A DNA stretch of 64,000 nt from Gordonia zhaorongruii (GCF_007559005.1 NZ_CP041763.1:372001-436000); one strand, 5' to 3'. Positions 8,680 to 17,471 are shown, counted from the first letter of the stretch. Numbers and translations: made by a program. The notes: generated by a model from the sequence alone, not told the origin.

Positions 8680-8741
8680 GCTCGGACGGTACGCGGCGGA
8701 GGCCGGCCCTCGTTCGCCGCGTTCTTATCGATGCTGCACCG

Positions 8742-9887
8742 TCAGGCCAGGCGGCTTCCCGGCAGGTGGTCCGTGGCGCTGATCGTCAGAGCGGCCACGA
8801 TGATGCCGACGACGATGCCGATGAGGGTGTCCGCGATCCGGTCTACCGCGGCCGCGGGGCTCAGCCCGGCGCCGAGGGCGGTGAGCAGCAGGGCCATCGG
8901 TGTCACGGCGGTGGAGCAGATCGCGTAGTTGATCGGCGCGGTGATCTCGGCGATCGTCTGGAAGACGATGATCGCCACCACTGCGCCCCAATAGCCGAGG
9001 GGGAGGGCGAGCAGTCCGGCGGCGATGGCGGCGCCGGTGATGTTGCCGATCAGTCGGGCGATTCCGCGGGAGACGGTGACGTGGAAGTCCACGCCCTGAA
9101 GTGCTGCGATCGCACCCATCGCCGCCCACATCGGATGATCGAGACCGATGGCTGCGGCTATCACCGCGCTCGCGGCGGACGCGATCATCATCCGGCCCGC
9201 GATGGCGAGCAGGTATCGCTGACCTCCGTGCGAGAGAGCGCGCAGAACCGAGTCGTATGCCGAGGTGTCGGGTTCGGGGACGGCCGGACCGTTCGCGAGG
9301 GCCCGGCGCGCGTGCGCGTACAGCCAGGGGGCCAGTGAGGCGACGGCGCCGAGTACGCCGCCGATCGCGGCTGCGGCCATCGCCCGGCCGAGATCTGTCA
9401 GATCGTGAACGAAGCCGGCAGCGGCAGCGGCGGCGAAGACGAAGACCACGGCGCCCGGTCCGGCGATCCGCAGCGCACCGATGAAGATCGCGGCGACGCC
9501 GGCCAGCAGGGACACGGCCACGGTTTCGGTGGCGAGCCCACCGCCCGACAGTCCGACCACTCCGCCGACGGCGGTCGAGAGGGTGAGTCCGATACCGAGT
9601 GCGATCAACCGGCCCACGCGGATCCGGTACGGGTCAGCCCGGCAGAACGCGGAGACGAGAGCGCCCAGAGCGGCGAAGCCCGCGATGTCGCGCATCCCCA
9701 GGAGTCCGCCCGCGATAAGCACCAGGCCGACGGCGATTCCGACGCGGAGCGGTACGGCGTATCCGGCCTTGCTCAGATCCACTGCGAGCGCGCTGCGCCA
9801 CGACACCGCACGCATCGGGTGTGCGAGGGCGGCTGCGCGCGACGGGGCGGTCCTGTCGGCCGAGGGAGCGTCGCTGCGTGTCGTCAT
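8742..9887 (-). CDS. FUSC-family membrane protein (aromatic acid exporter-like)
   Basis: Integral membrane protein of 381 residues with two blocks of hydrophobic helices, residues about 45-190 and 240-375. A polar stretch with YAHARRALANGPAVPEPD lies between them. The second block (HPMWAAMGAIAALQG and ITAPINYAICSTAVTPMALLLTAL) resembles the fusaric-acid-resistance and aromatic-acid-exporter fold. It likely exports organic acids or drugs. It diverges from the MarR gene at 10036, and a perfect 12-base palindrome lies 20 bases before its start, which suggests MarR control. Confidence 0.75.
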   Translation of the reverse strand: MTTRSDAPSADRTAPSRAAALAHPMRAVSWRSALAVDLSKAGYAVPLRVGIAVGLVLIAGGLLGMRDIAGFAALGALVSAFCRADPYRIRVGRLIALGIGLTLSTAVGGVVGLSGGGLATETVAVSLLAGVAAIFIGALRIAGPGAVVFVFAAAAAAGFVHDLTDLGRAMAAAAIGGVLGAVASLAPWLYAHARRALANGPAVPEPDTSAYDSVLRALSHGGQRYLLAIAGRMMIASAASAVIAAAIGLDHPMWAAMGAIAALQGVDFHVTVSRGIARLIGNITGAAIAAGLLALPLGYWGAVVAIIVFQTIAEITAPINYAICSTAVTPMALLLTALGAGLSPAAAVDRIADTLIGIVVGIIVAALTISATDHLPGSRLA

Positions 9888-9906
9888 GAGGGTACTCTAT
9901 CAGTAG

Positions 9907-9918
9907 TTCACTAGTGAA
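9907..9918. promoter_or_regulatory. Palindromic operator, probable MarR site
   Basis: TTCACTAGTGAA is a perfect 12-base palindrome, 20 bases upstream of the FUSC exporter start, in the space shared with the divergent MarR gene. Size and position fit a MarR dimer site. Confidence 0.6.
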
Positions 9919-10035
9919 GTAAATGTCTGGATCGCCACACTGGCTCTGGAGTCCCGCGTCGCTGGGGCCGTGCGGTTCGGTGCGACGCACCGCGTCTCAC
10001 CTGGCCTCCGATGTGTGCGGGCGTAGGCTCGACCT

Positions 10036-10554
10036 GTGTCGCAGGAAGCCTCGAGGTCCGACCCGGTCGACCCGGTCGATCGCATCCAGGCCGAATGGGC
10101 CCGGTCGTATCCGCATCTGGACGTCGCGCCGATCGGCGTGCTCGGCCGCATTCAGCGCGTCGCGACTGTGTCGAGTCAGCGGCTCGACCGGAATCTGGAG
10201 CGGCACGGTGTGAGTCGTGCCGAGTTCGATCTCCTCGGTGCTCTCGCACGCGCAGACGAACCGATCCGGGCCAGCGAGGTGGTGTCCACGACACTGCTCA
10301 GCGCCGCTTACGTCACCAAGCTCTCCGACGCGCTCGTGCGCCGCGGGCTGATCCGCCGCCGCAAGTCGGCGCGGGACGGCCGCGTCGTCCTCCTCGAGAT
10401 CACCGAATCCGGACAGTCGGTGGTGGATGAGGAGCTACCGCAGCGGTTGGCTGACGATGAGGATGTGCTCGCCGACCTGTCTGCTGCCGAGCGTGAGACG
10501 CTGGTCGCACTGCTGCGTAAAGTGTCGCGGTCCCTGAGTGACCAGCGCATGTGA
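10036..10554 (+). CDS. MarR-family transcriptional regulator
   Basis: Protein of 172 residues. The central winged helix-turn-helix runs from about 75 to 130: EFDLLGALARAD, IRASEVVSTTLLSAAYVTKLSDALVRRGLI and the wing RRKSARDGRVVLLEIT. The long helices at both ends serve dimerisation. It starts with GTG. It probably represses the divergent FUSC exporter through the palindrome at 9907. Whether it also controls the aldehyde dehydrogenase that follows on the same strand is open. Confidence 0.85.
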   Translation: MSQEASRSDPVDPVDRIQAEWARSYPHLDVAPIGVLGRIQRVATVSSQRLDRNLERHGVSRAEFDLLGALARADEPIRASEVVSTTLLSAAYVTKLSDALVRRGLIRRRKSARDGRVVLLEITESGQSVVDEELPQRLADDEDVLADLSAAERETLVALLRKVSRSLSDQRM

Positions 10555-10642
10555 CGTGCAACACGCGTCTCGCGTAGGATTGGGACACTCCCGAGATTTC
10601 GTCTCTCTCGGGCTGGACCATGCTATGGAAGCGGAGGTTGGC

Positions 10643-12151
10643 ATGACCAAGCCAGCAGAGGTAAATGTGCGCGCCGGAGACAAGGTGTCGTCCGAAACTC
10701 ACACCATGGAGGAACTCCTCGAGATCCAGAGGGCCGCGTTTCTTCGCGACGGCATTCCCGACGGCAGGACGCGCATCGACCGGATCGCCCGGCTCGGTCA
10801 GCTGCTCCTCGACAACGCGGACGAGATCACCGAGGCCCTGAACGCCGACTTCGGAACCCGGCCCCGTGAACTGTCGGTCGCCACCGATGTCGCCGGATGC
10901 ATGATCGACATCACTCACCAGCGTCGCGGCGTCGAGAAGTGGATGGCGGAGGAGAACGTCGCCAAGATCCAGGGCCTCCTCGGATACAAGCAGCGTCTGC
11001 GCCACGACCCGCTCGGCGTGGTCGGGATCATGGGGCCGTGGAACTTCCCGCTGCAGCTCACCTTCGTGCCCGCCGCGTCGGCGTTCGCCGCAGGCAACCG
11101 GGTGCTGATGCGTCCGTCATCGGTCACCGCGAAGACCACCGAGGTGATCGCACGCCACGCGCCCGACTACTTCTCGATCGACGAACTCGCCGTCATCACC
11201 AGCAAGCACGGCGGCGGTGCCGACTTCGCGAAGCTGACGGTCGACCACATGTTCTTCACCGGTTCGCCCGAGGTCGGGTCGTCCGTCGCGCAGGAGGCGG
11301 CCAAGAACCTGGTGCCGGTCACGCTCGAGTTGGGCGGCAAGAACCCGGCCATCGTCGATGCGACCACTGACATCACCGAGGCGGCGAACTTCCTCGCCGA
11401 TGCGCGCATGATCAACGGCGGTCAGGTGTGCCTGTGCCCCGACTACGTGTTCGTGCCGGAGAGCAAGGTCGGCGAGTTCACCGAGAAGGTGGTCGCCCGC
11501 TGGACGAAGAACTTCCCGACCGTTCTGGACAATGTGCAGTACACCTCAACGATCAACGAGAAGAACTACAAGCGGATCGTCGGTCTCATCGACGACGCCG
11601 TGGAACTCGGTGCCACCAAGCACCAGGTGATCCCGAACGGCGAGGCACTGCCGGACAGCGAGGCGCGGAAGATTCCGCCGACTGTTCTGACCGGTGTGAA
11701 GGCGGGTATGAAGATCGAGGAGGACGAGGTGTTCGGCCCGGTTCTCACCGTGTACCCGTACCGGAATCTGTCGGAGGCGATCGAGAAGATCAACTCTGCC
11801 GGACATCCGCTCACCATGTACTGGGTCGGCGACGATAACGACAACCTGCAGCGGGTGGCCGACAGCACTCGAAGCGGTTCGATCAGTGGCAACGACTTCG
11901 CATTGCATCTGCTCTCGGGTGGTCTTCCGTTCGGCGGAGTCGGCAAGTCGGGGATGGGCAGCTACCACGGCAAGTTCGGCTTCGACACGTTCAGTCATGC
12001 GCGTGCGGTGACGGTGTCGTCGATGCCGATCAAGTTCGCCGAGAACGTGGTTCCGCCGTTCGCCAAGCGCGACGTCCGCGTCACCGATCTGCAGATGAAG
12101 CTGTGGCGCTTCTTCAACGGACGTGCCGCCCGCAAGGCTGCTCGCCGGTAG
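10643..12151 (+). CDS. NAD(P)-dependent aldehyde dehydrogenase (coniferyl aldehyde dehydrogenase-like)
   Basis: Aldehyde dehydrogenase of 502 residues. Motifs in order: GIMGPWNFPLQL coenzyme-binding loop, FTGSPEVGSSVAQ, VTLELGGKNPAIV with the general-base Glu, and GGQVCLCPDYV with the catalytic Cys in the second half of the fold. EEDEVFGPVLTV and GGLPFGGVGKSGMG close it. The short spacing and absent N-terminal extension resemble coniferyl-aldehyde dehydrogenases and class 3 enzymes. ATG 10643 follows GGAGG by 5 bases; an ATG at 10625 is the alternative. The natural substrate is unknown. Confidence 0.88.
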   Translation: MTKPAEVNVRAGDKVSSETHTMEELLEIQRAAFLRDGIPDGRTRIDRIARLGQLLLDNADEITEALNADFGTRPRELSVATDVAGCMIDITHQRRGVEKWMAEENVAKIQGLLGYKQRLRHDPLGVVGIMGPWNFPLQLTFVPAASAFAAGNRVLMRPSSVTAKTTEVIARHAPDYFSIDELAVITSKHGGGADFAKLTVDHMFFTGSPEVGSSVAQEAAKNLVPVTLELGGKNPAIVDATTDITEAANFLADARMINGGQVCLCPDYVFVPESKVGEFTEKVVARWTKNFPTVLDNVQYTSTINEKNYKRIVGLIDDAVELGATKHQVIPNGEALPDSEARKIPPTVLTGVKAGMKIEEDEVFGPVLTVYPYRNLSEAIEKINSAGHPLTMYWVGDDNDNLQRVADSTRSGSISGNDFALHLLSGGLPFGGVGKSGMGSYHGKFGFDTFSHARAVTVSSMPIKFAENVVPPFAKRDVRVTDLQMKLWRFFNGRAARKAARR

Positions 12152-12163
12152 TCCCACGGGGGC

Positions 12164-12210
12164 TCTCGATGGTTGAGCCTCGTCCGAGGCGCCAGCCGAG
12201 TTTCGAAACC
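12164..12210 (+). repeat. Divergent copy of the dispersed intergenic repeat
   Basis: Begins CTCTCGATGGTTGAG and ends CGAGTTTCGAAACC, with a different centre (CCTCGTCCGAGGCGCC) from the common copies. It lies just after the aldehyde dehydrogenase stop and forms an imperfect inverted repeat. Confidence 0.6.
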
Positions 12211-12224
12211 CCGCACACCACACC

Positions 12225-12264
12225 GAAACCGCGGTGACGTCCACCCAGACGTCACCGCGGTTTC
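12225..12264. terminator. Strong hairpin terminator upstream of kstR2
   Basis: Perfect 16-base arms, GAAACCGCGGTGACGT and ACGTCACCGCGGTTTC, enclose an 8-base loop, with one further C-G pair at the base. There is no U-tract. It probably insulates kstR2 from the aldehyde dehydrogenase transcript. Confidence 0.75.
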
Positions 12265-12294
12265 GTGCGTCCGACCCGCAATCTCCTCACTGAA

Positions 12295-12308
12295 ACCAAG
12301 CACTTGCT
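12295..12308. promoter_or_regulatory. KstR2 operator before kstR2
   Basis: ACCAAGCACTTGCT fits every fixed position of the AnCAAGnnCTTGnT consensus. It lies 32 bases upstream of the TTG start of kstR2, which implies autorepression. Confidence 0.88.
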
Positions 12309-12340
12309 AGGGTGAATGGGATCGTTGTGAGGAGACAGGT

Positions 12341-12940
12341 TTGGCGTCGAAGACCACCGCGTCGGGGTTGTCCCGCCGTGACGAACTGCTCGGGATCGCC
12401 GGTGAGCTCTTCGCTGAGCGAGGGCTGCGTTCGACGACGGTCCGCGATATCGCGGACACGGCGGGGATCCTCTCCGGGAGTCTCTATCACCACTTCGACT
12501 CGAAGGAGTCGATGGTCGACGAACTGCTGCGCGACTTCCTCGACGAGCTGTTCGCGCGATACCGCGAGATCGAGGCCGCCCAGCTGAATGCGGCAGACAC
12601 GCTGCGGCAGTTGGTCATCGCCTCGTTCGAGTCGATCGACAGCCGGCATACCGCAGTCGCGATCTATCAGAACGAAGCGCGGCAGCTCGCGGGCCAGGAG
12701 AGGTTCGCATACATAAGTGAACGCAATGTCGAGTTCCGCGCTCTGTGGGAATCGGTTCTCCGACGCGGGGTCGCCGACGGCGATTTCCGGTCCGATCTGG
12801 ACGTCGACCTCGTCTACCGTTTCCTCCGCGACACGGTGTGGGTGGCGGTGCGCTGGTACCGCCCAGGCGGATCCAAGTCGGTCGACGACATCGCCGAGCA
12901 GTATCTCCGCGTCGTTCTCGATGGGGTACTGCCGCGTTGA
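12341..12940 (+). CDS. kstR2: TetR-family repressor KstR2
   Basis: TetR-family protein of 199 residues. The N-terminal HTH (residues 22-65) includes TTVRDIADTAGILSGSLYHH followed by FDSKESMVDELL, which is nearly the same as mycobacterial KstR2. The C-terminal half, with DLDVDLVYRFLRDTVWVAVR and WYRPGG, also matches. KstR2 represses the HIP (C/D-ring) regulon and is released by HIP-CoA. The start is TTG, supported by GGAG six bases upstream. The gene is monocistronic between a hairpin and a convergent methyltransferase, and is separated by about 7 kb from the fadE30 operon. Confidence 0.93.
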   Translation: MASKTTASGLSRRDELLGIAGELFAERGLRSTTVRDIADTAGILSGSLYHHFDSKESMVDELLRDFLDELFARYREIEAAQLNAADTLRQLVIASFESIDSRHTAVAIYQNEARQLAGQERFAYISERNVEFRALWESVLRRGVADGDFRSDLDVDLVYRFLRDTVWVAVRWYRPGGSKSVDDIAEQYLRVVLDGVLPR

Positions 12941-12983
12941 CGGCGTGCTCGCAGACGCCCGCGTCACAGCGGTTGGGCGGCGA

Positions 12984-14108
12984 CTACGTCCGTCGTGACG
13001 CCGTGACCGTGAACTTCCGATTCCGGGCGATCTCGCGGGTCGGACCGACAATCGCCGTCAACGCCCCGCGGTACCGCAGGTGCGAATTCCACACGCACCA
13101 CAGCTCGCCGCCCGGGGCGAGCACACGCGCAGTATCCCGGAACAGGTGATGGGCGATCCCGGTCGACAGGGTGGCGTCGCTGTGGAACGGCGGGTTCAGC
13201 AGCACGAGTTCCCGGGAGGCGTCCGCCACCGACTCCAGTGCGTCGGCGCGCTCGACGTGAACGCGGTCGGCGACGTCATTGGCGGCAGCCGTGGCACGGG
13301 CCGACGCCGCTGCGGCCGCCGAACGGTCGACGGCCAGGACCGACAGCCCGGGGCGGGACAGTGCGAGCCTGCTCGCGACCACCCCCGTGCCGCATGCCAG
13401 GTCGACGGCGCTCGTCGTGTCGGGTAGCGCCCCGTCGAGGACGGACAGCAGGAATCGCGTGCCGATGTCGACTCGCGTGCCGGCGAACACTCCGCCGTGC
13501 GCGGCGATGGTGAGGTCGAGATCATCGTGTCGCTGCATGCGGGGCCAACCGGCGAGCTGCTCGGCGCCGATCGATGGGCGCGGCTCACGCGCGAACAGCA
13601 CGCGCGACTTCTGCCGGGCAAGACTCACGTCGACGCGGCCGAAGAGTCCGCCCAGGACGTCGTTCATCGCCACAGACATGTGCTTGATCCGTCCGCCGGC
13701 GACCACGACGACGTCGGGATCGGCGTGAGCGGCGACGAGTGCCGCGATCTCGGCGAGACGGTCCAGGGAGCGCGGCAGCCTCATCAGGACGACTCGGGAG
13801 TCGGTCACCGTGGTCGAGTCGAACGGCAGCGACCGGCACTCGGTGACGTTCAGCCGCTCGGCGTTGGCGGCCAGAGCCCGCTCTCCCGTGATCAGATCCT
13901 GGTGGACCCGAAGGTCGGTCGCACCGGCCGCCGTCGCCCCGATCGCGAGTGCGCCGTAGGCGTCGTCGATGACCGAGACCGCGCCCGCAGGCGCGTCCCG
14001 CAGGAACGGGTCGGCCTCGTCGAGGATCAGCCGATCGGCGGCGTCCACCGCGAGCAGTCCGGTTCCTTCGACGTCCGGGTGACGCCGCAGCGCGCTCAAG
14101 TCCACCAT
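12984..14108 (-). CDS. RsmC/RlmG-like SAM-dependent methyltransferase
   Basis: Protein of 374 residues built from two related alpha/beta halves, as in RsmC/RlmG guanine-N2 rRNA methyltransferases. The C-terminal half carries the SAM motif AVDLACGTGVVASRLAL (about 235-250) and the catalytic NPPFH motif (about 318-322) typical of base N-methyltransferases. The N-terminal half has lost the SAM motif, also as in RsmC. It may modify rRNA; the target base is not predictable. Convergent with kstR2. Confidence 0.75.
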   Translation of the reverse strand: MVDLSALRRHPDVEGTGLLAVDAADRLILDEADPFLRDAPAGAVSVIDDAYGALAIGATAAGATDLRVHQDLITGERALAANAERLNVTECRSLPFDSTTVTDSRVVLMRLPRSLDRLAEIAALVAAHADPDVVVVAGGRIKHMSVAMNDVLGGLFGRVDVSLARQKSRVLFAREPRPSIGAEQLAGWPRMQRHDDLDLTIAAHGGVFAGTRVDIGTRFLLSVLDGALPDTTSAVDLACGTGVVASRLALSRPGLSVLAVDRSAAAAASARATAAANDVADRVHVERADALESVADASRELVLLNPPFHSDATLSTGIAHHLFRDTARVLAPGGELWCVWNSHLRYRGALTAIVGPTREIARNRKFTVTASRRT

Positions 14109-14210
14109 CAGAGGTTACCGAGACGAGCATCCGCGCTGGACGGGCGTGACCCTCCCGGTGGCGTGCGGCATCCCCTCGGTGGTCGTCCGGCTCGATCGTC
14201 GAGGGCGCCC

Positions 14211-14392
14211 CTCGCTGGTTGAGCGAGCGTCGCGAGTCGAAGCCGGGTGTCACCTCACGCGTCTCCGTGCGGTGATTTCGACTCGGCCGACAGTCGCTTC
14301 GCTTCGTGCTGTCCGGCTCAATCGTCGAGGGGTCTTGTCGGTCGTCGAGGGCTGTCCCCTCGCTGGTTGAGCGAGCGCAGCGAGTCGAAACC
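14211..14392. repeat. 185-bp composite intergenic repeat, left copy
   Basis: Three-part unit: a forward core (CTCGCTGGTTGAGCGAGC...), an inverted core (GTGATTTCGACTCGG... to GGCTCAATCGTCGAGG), and a second forward core ending GTCGAAACC. Nearly the whole unit recurs in the same orientation at 15738-15923. It fills the gap between the methyltransferase and LysR genes and has no coding capacity I would credit. Confidence 0.8.
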
Positions 14393-14408
14393 CGACTGCC
14401 GTATCGCG

Positions 14409-15281
14409 TCAGGCCTCGAGGCACTCGGCGAGCGAGGCGGTCATCGCTCGTGCGGCGGCGGACGGTCCCGAACAGCAGGCGAGTGACAGCGACGTCCGGC
14501 GCGAACGTGCGATCGGGATCGAGGTGAGTCCCGGTCTTGACGACGCCATTGATGCGGTGAGCAGTCCGATGCCGCTGCCGAGTTCGACCAGCGCAAGGAT
14601 GGCCTCGGGGGAGTGGGCGGCCACGGCCGGAATCACGGAGGCCTGTTCGGCAGCGCAGGTCGAGGCCAGCGCGGCGCGGACTCCGGTGCCGTCCGGAAGT
14701 GAGATGACGGTCGCGTCCGACAGTTCCGACACGGAGACGCGATCTCGCGGTGCCCACGGGTGGTCCGCCGGCACGACGGCGGCGAGGGGCTCGCGGATCA
14801 GCTGCTGCGCTGAGATCTCGGCGGGCAGCGGTGTCGCGTGGGCGACGACCGCGACGTCGAGCCGGCCGCGGATCAGATCTGCGATCAGCCGGTCGGAATT
14901 ATCTTCGACTACCGACACCGAGACATCGGGATGCGCCGAGCGGAAGGCTGCGAATCCCTGCAGATAGCCGGGAACCGTGCAGCCGATGACGGTACCGAGG
15001 CGCACGTGCCCGCGAACCAGCTCCGAGAGCTCGTCGGCCACGGTCCGAACTGCCTGCACGGACTGCTGGACCTCTCGGGCGTGCTTCAGGATCTCCTCGC
15101 CCGCAGCAGTCGGGGTGACGGTGCGTCCGACTCGATCTAACAGTCGGTGCCCGAGTTCGTGCTCCAGCTTGGCGATCTGCGCGCTGACGCCCGACTGGCT
15201 CACCATCACTTCGGCTGCGGCAGCGGTGAACGATCCGTTGTCTGCCACCGCGACCAGGTAACGCAGCTGATGGAGTTCCAT
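14409..15281 (-). CDS. LysR-family transcriptional regulator
   Basis: LTTR of 290 residues, the usual length. The N-terminal winged helix begins MELHQLRYLVAVADNGSFTA, with SQSGVSAQIAKLEHELGHRL as recognition region. Residues 90-290 form the substrate-binding fold (LGTVIGCTVPGYLQGF). It diverges from the NTF2-like gene at 15352 with an inverted repeat CTAGTT-N8-AACTAG between them, so that gene is the likely target. Both genes sit between two 185-bp direct repeats. Confidence 0.9.
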   Translation of the reverse strand: MELHQLRYLVAVADNGSFTAAAAEVMVSQSGVSAQIAKLEHELGHRLLDRVGRTVTPTAAGEEILKHAREVQQSVQAVRTVADELSELVRGHVRLGTVIGCTVPGYLQGFAAFRSAHPDVSVSVVEDNSDRLIADLIRGRLDVAVVAHATPLPAEISAQQLIREPLAAVVPADHPWAPRDRVSVSELSDATVISLPDGTGVRAALASTCAAEQASVIPAVAAHSPEAILALVELGSGIGLLTASMASSRPGLTSIPIARSRRTSLSLACCSGPSAAARAMTASLAECLEA

Positions 15282-15292
15282 AACCAGTGATT

Positions 15293-15312
15293 CTAGTTGT
15301 TAGATGAACTAG
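15293..15312. promoter_or_regulatory. LysR-type operator
   Basis: CTAGTT and AACTAG are spaced by 8 bases in the 70-base gap between the LysR gene and its divergent neighbour. Half-sites of this kind and position are usual for LTTR recognition sites. Confidence 0.6.
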
Positions 15313-15351
15313 CTGTTGGACGTATGCGACGGACCGGCCGAGTATGAAGTC

Positions 15352-15750
15352 ATGGACACGACCACTGACAAGCCAGCACTCTCGCCCCGGCAGATCGCCG
15401 AACTCTACGTCGACTGCTGGCAGCGTAAGGACTTCGCCGATCTGCGCCCGTACCTCGCCGCACACTGCGAGTTCACCGGTGTGTTCGGCACCGCGTCGGG
15501 CCCAGACGAGTTCCTTCGCGGGTTGAACGGAATGGCGGCGGGAACCGACACCCTCGAAGTGCGCACCCGCCTGGCCGACGACTCCGACGTCATCACCTGG
15601 TTCGACCTCGGCATGGGCGGCGCTCCGGCCACCGCCGTCGCCAATTGGACGCACGTGGACGGCGGGCTCATCACCCATGTGGCCGTCACGTTCGATCCAC
15701 GGGAGATCCTCGCGGCTCGCCGACAGAGCGGGCCTTACCTCGCTGGTTGA
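15352..15750 (+). CDS. NTF2/SnoaL-like protein under LysR control
   Basis: Small protein of 132 residues. The N-terminal helix SPRQIAELYVDCWQRKDF, the strand CEFTGVFGTASGPDEFL and VANWTHVDGGLITHVAVTFDPRE give a SnoaL/ketosteroid-isomerase-like fold. ATG 15352 is preferred; an in-frame start 12 codons earlier would overlap the operator. The C-terminus is unusual: the last codons CTC GCT GGT TGA lie inside a dispersed repeat, which therefore provides the stop codon. Function unknown. Confidence 0.7.
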   Translation: MDTTTDKPALSPRQIAELYVDCWQRKDFADLRPYLAAHCEFTGVFGTASGPDEFLRGLNGMAAGTDTLEVRTRLADDSDVITWFDLGMGGAPATAVANWTHVDGGLITHVAVTFDPREILAARRQSGPYLAG

Positions 15751-15923
15751 GCGAGCGCAGCGAGTCGAAACCGGGTGTCACCTCACGCGTGTGTCCGTGC
15801 GGTGATTTCGACTCGGCCGACAGTCGCTTCGCTCCGTGTCGTCCGGCTCAATCGTCGAGGGGCCTTCTCGGTCGTCGAGGGCCCGTCCCCTCGATGGTTG
15901 AGCGAGCGCAGCGAGTCGAAACC
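15738..15923. repeat. 185-bp composite intergenic repeat, right copy
   Basis: Same order of forward, inverted and forward cores as at 14211-14392, with small differences such as CGTGTGTCCG for CGTCTCCG. The left end overlaps the last 13 bases of the preceding coding region. The two copies bracket the LysR/NTF2 locus as direct repeats. Confidence 0.8.
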
Positions 15924-16019
15924 GAGCGCCTCGGTCCAACACCGATCAGTTTCGACCATCCGGCCGGTCTATATCTGTGACGGCATTCCACAGCAGTGCC
16001 GCAGACCACGGAGGCTCCC

Positions 16020-16457
16020 ATGCACCAGATGATTTTCGTGAACCTGCCCGTCGCCGACCTCGAGCGCTCGCGCACGTTCTTCACATCGATGGGCTACACG
16101 TTCGACGACCGGTTCTGCGACGGCAACGCGCTCTCGCTGGTGCTCGGCGAATCGATCATCGCCATGCTTCTGCAGCGCGACTTCTACCAGACCTTCGTTC
16201 CGGAGAAGCAGGTCGCCGATGCGAAGACGACGAGCGGCGCCCTGCTCGCTCTCAGCGCCGACAGCCGCGACGAAGTCGACGAACTGAAGGACAAGGCGGT
16301 GGCCGCCGGAGCGACACTCGGTCGTACGGAAGACCACGGATTCATGTACGGCTGCTCGTTCGACGACCTCGACGGCCACACCTGGGAGATCATGTGGATG
16401 GACCAGGCCGCAGTGGAGGTCGGTCCGGAGGAGTTCGTCAAGCAGCAACAGGGCTGA
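16020..16457 (+). CDS. VOC (glyoxalase/bleomycin-resistance) family protein
   Basis: VOC-fold protein of 145 residues with paired beta-alpha-beta-beta-beta modules: MHQMIFVNLPVADLERSRTFFTSMGY starts the first, and GFMYGCSFDDLDGHTWEIMWMD ends the second with the usual D-x-x-G-x-x-W-E motif. It resembles the PhnB/YaeR-like group rather than lactoylglutathione lyase. ATG 16020 follows GGAGG by 5 bases, which decides the start over GTG 15996. It is 50 bases upstream of sigG and may be co-transcribed. Confidence 0.82.
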   Translation: MHQMIFVNLPVADLERSRTFFTSMGYTFDDRFCDGNALSLVLGESIIAMLLQRDFYQTFVPEKQVADAKTTSGALLALSADSRDEVDELKDKAVAAGATLGRTEDHGFMYGCSFDDLDGHTWEIMWMDQAAVEVGPEEFVKQQQG

Positions 16458-16507
16458 CCGACAAACAGGGACTGACGCAGTCTCGCCGAACGGACGAGGA
16501 TTCGACC

Positions 16508-17464
16508 ATGACCGTTACCGACCGGTCCTTCGAAGATCTGACGGCGTCGATGCGCGCCGAGCTGCTGGTGCACTGCTACCGCATGCTCGGCTCGGCGACC
16601 GACGCCGAAGACGTGCTGCAGGAGGTGTACCTGCGTGCGTGGAAGGCGTTTCACCGCTTCGAGGGCCGATCGTCGGTCCGGACCTGGATGTACAAGATCG
16701 CGACGAACACCTGTCTCACCGCGCTGGAAGGTCGGTCCCGTCGGCCGTTGCCGACGGGGCTGGGGACCGAGTCGTCGGATCCGCGCGAGCCCGTAGTCGC
16801 CGATGAGGAGCGGTTGTGGTTGCAGCCGCTGCCGGATGCTGCGCTCGGCGATCCGCTGACCGCGGCCGTGGTGCGCGAGACGGTGGGGCTGGCGATGGTC
16901 GCCGCCCTGCAGGATCTTCCGGCACGGCAGCGCGCGGTCCTCATCCTTCGCGATGTGCTCGCCTTCAGTGCCGCGGAAACCGCGACGGCGCTGGATATGT
17001 CGGTTGCCGCCGCGAACAGTGCGCTGGCGCGGGCACGGACCACGATGGGCGAGGGGACACCGCGGGAGGAACGACGGGCCGCCGAACTCACCGAGCGTGA
17101 GCGGGCGGTGTGGGCTGACTTCTGCACGGCGTTCGAGCAGCACGACATCGAGGGCGTGGTGTCCGTCCTGGCGGCCGACGCAGTGTGGGAGATGCCGCCG
17201 TTCCCCGGCTGGTACCTCGGGGCACGCGAGATCGGCGAGCTCACCCGCGTGCAGTGCCCCGCAGTGGCGCCCGGGGACATCAAGATGCTTCAGACCACGT
17301 GCAACGGCATGCCCGCTGCCGGCATGTACATGCGCGACGGCGACGTCTGGCGCAGCTTTCAGCTCGACGTCCTCAGCATCGTCGACGGCGAGGTGGCACA
17401 TGTGGGCGCATTCTTCGACCCGAAGCTGTTCGCGATGGCGGGGCTGCCCGTCGAAGTGAGGTAG
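16508..17464 (+). CDS. sigG: ECF sigma factor SigG with C-terminal SnoaL-like domain
   Basis: Sigma factor of 318 residues. Region 2 is LLVHCYRMLGSATDAEDVLQEVYLRAWKAF-like (residues 18-48), and the segment WMYKIATNTCLTALEGRSRR follows. Region 4 is LPARQRAVLILRDVLAFSAAETATAL. Residues 195-318 form a SnoaL-like domain (EMPPFPGWYLGAREI), as in SigG/SigJ types that have no separate anti-sigma factor. Region 2 and the PLPTGLG linker match mycobacterial SigG closely. The C-terminal domain presumably senses a ligand or controls activity. It converges on ipdC, with a long inverted repeat between. Confidence 0.85.
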   Translation: MTVTDRSFEDLTASMRAELLVHCYRMLGSATDAEDVLQEVYLRAWKAFHRFEGRSSVRTWMYKIATNTCLTALEGRSRRPLPTGLGTESSDPREPVVADEERLWLQPLPDAALGDPLTAAVVRETVGLAMVAALQDLPARQRAVLILRDVLAFSAAETATALDMSVAAANSALARARTTMGEGTPREERRAAELTERERAVWADFCTAFEQHDIEGVVSVLAADAVWEMPPFPGWYLGAREIGELTRVQCPAVAPGDIKMLQTTCNGMPAAGMYMRDGDVWRSFQLDVLSIVDGEVAHVGAFFDPKLFAMAGLPVEVR

Positions 17465-17471
17465 TTCGGTC

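Noticed and set aside
14109-14408. Small genes within the repeat block
   Set aside because: The short frames here and at 15751-15995 consist of translated repeat cores in several frames and have no independent support.
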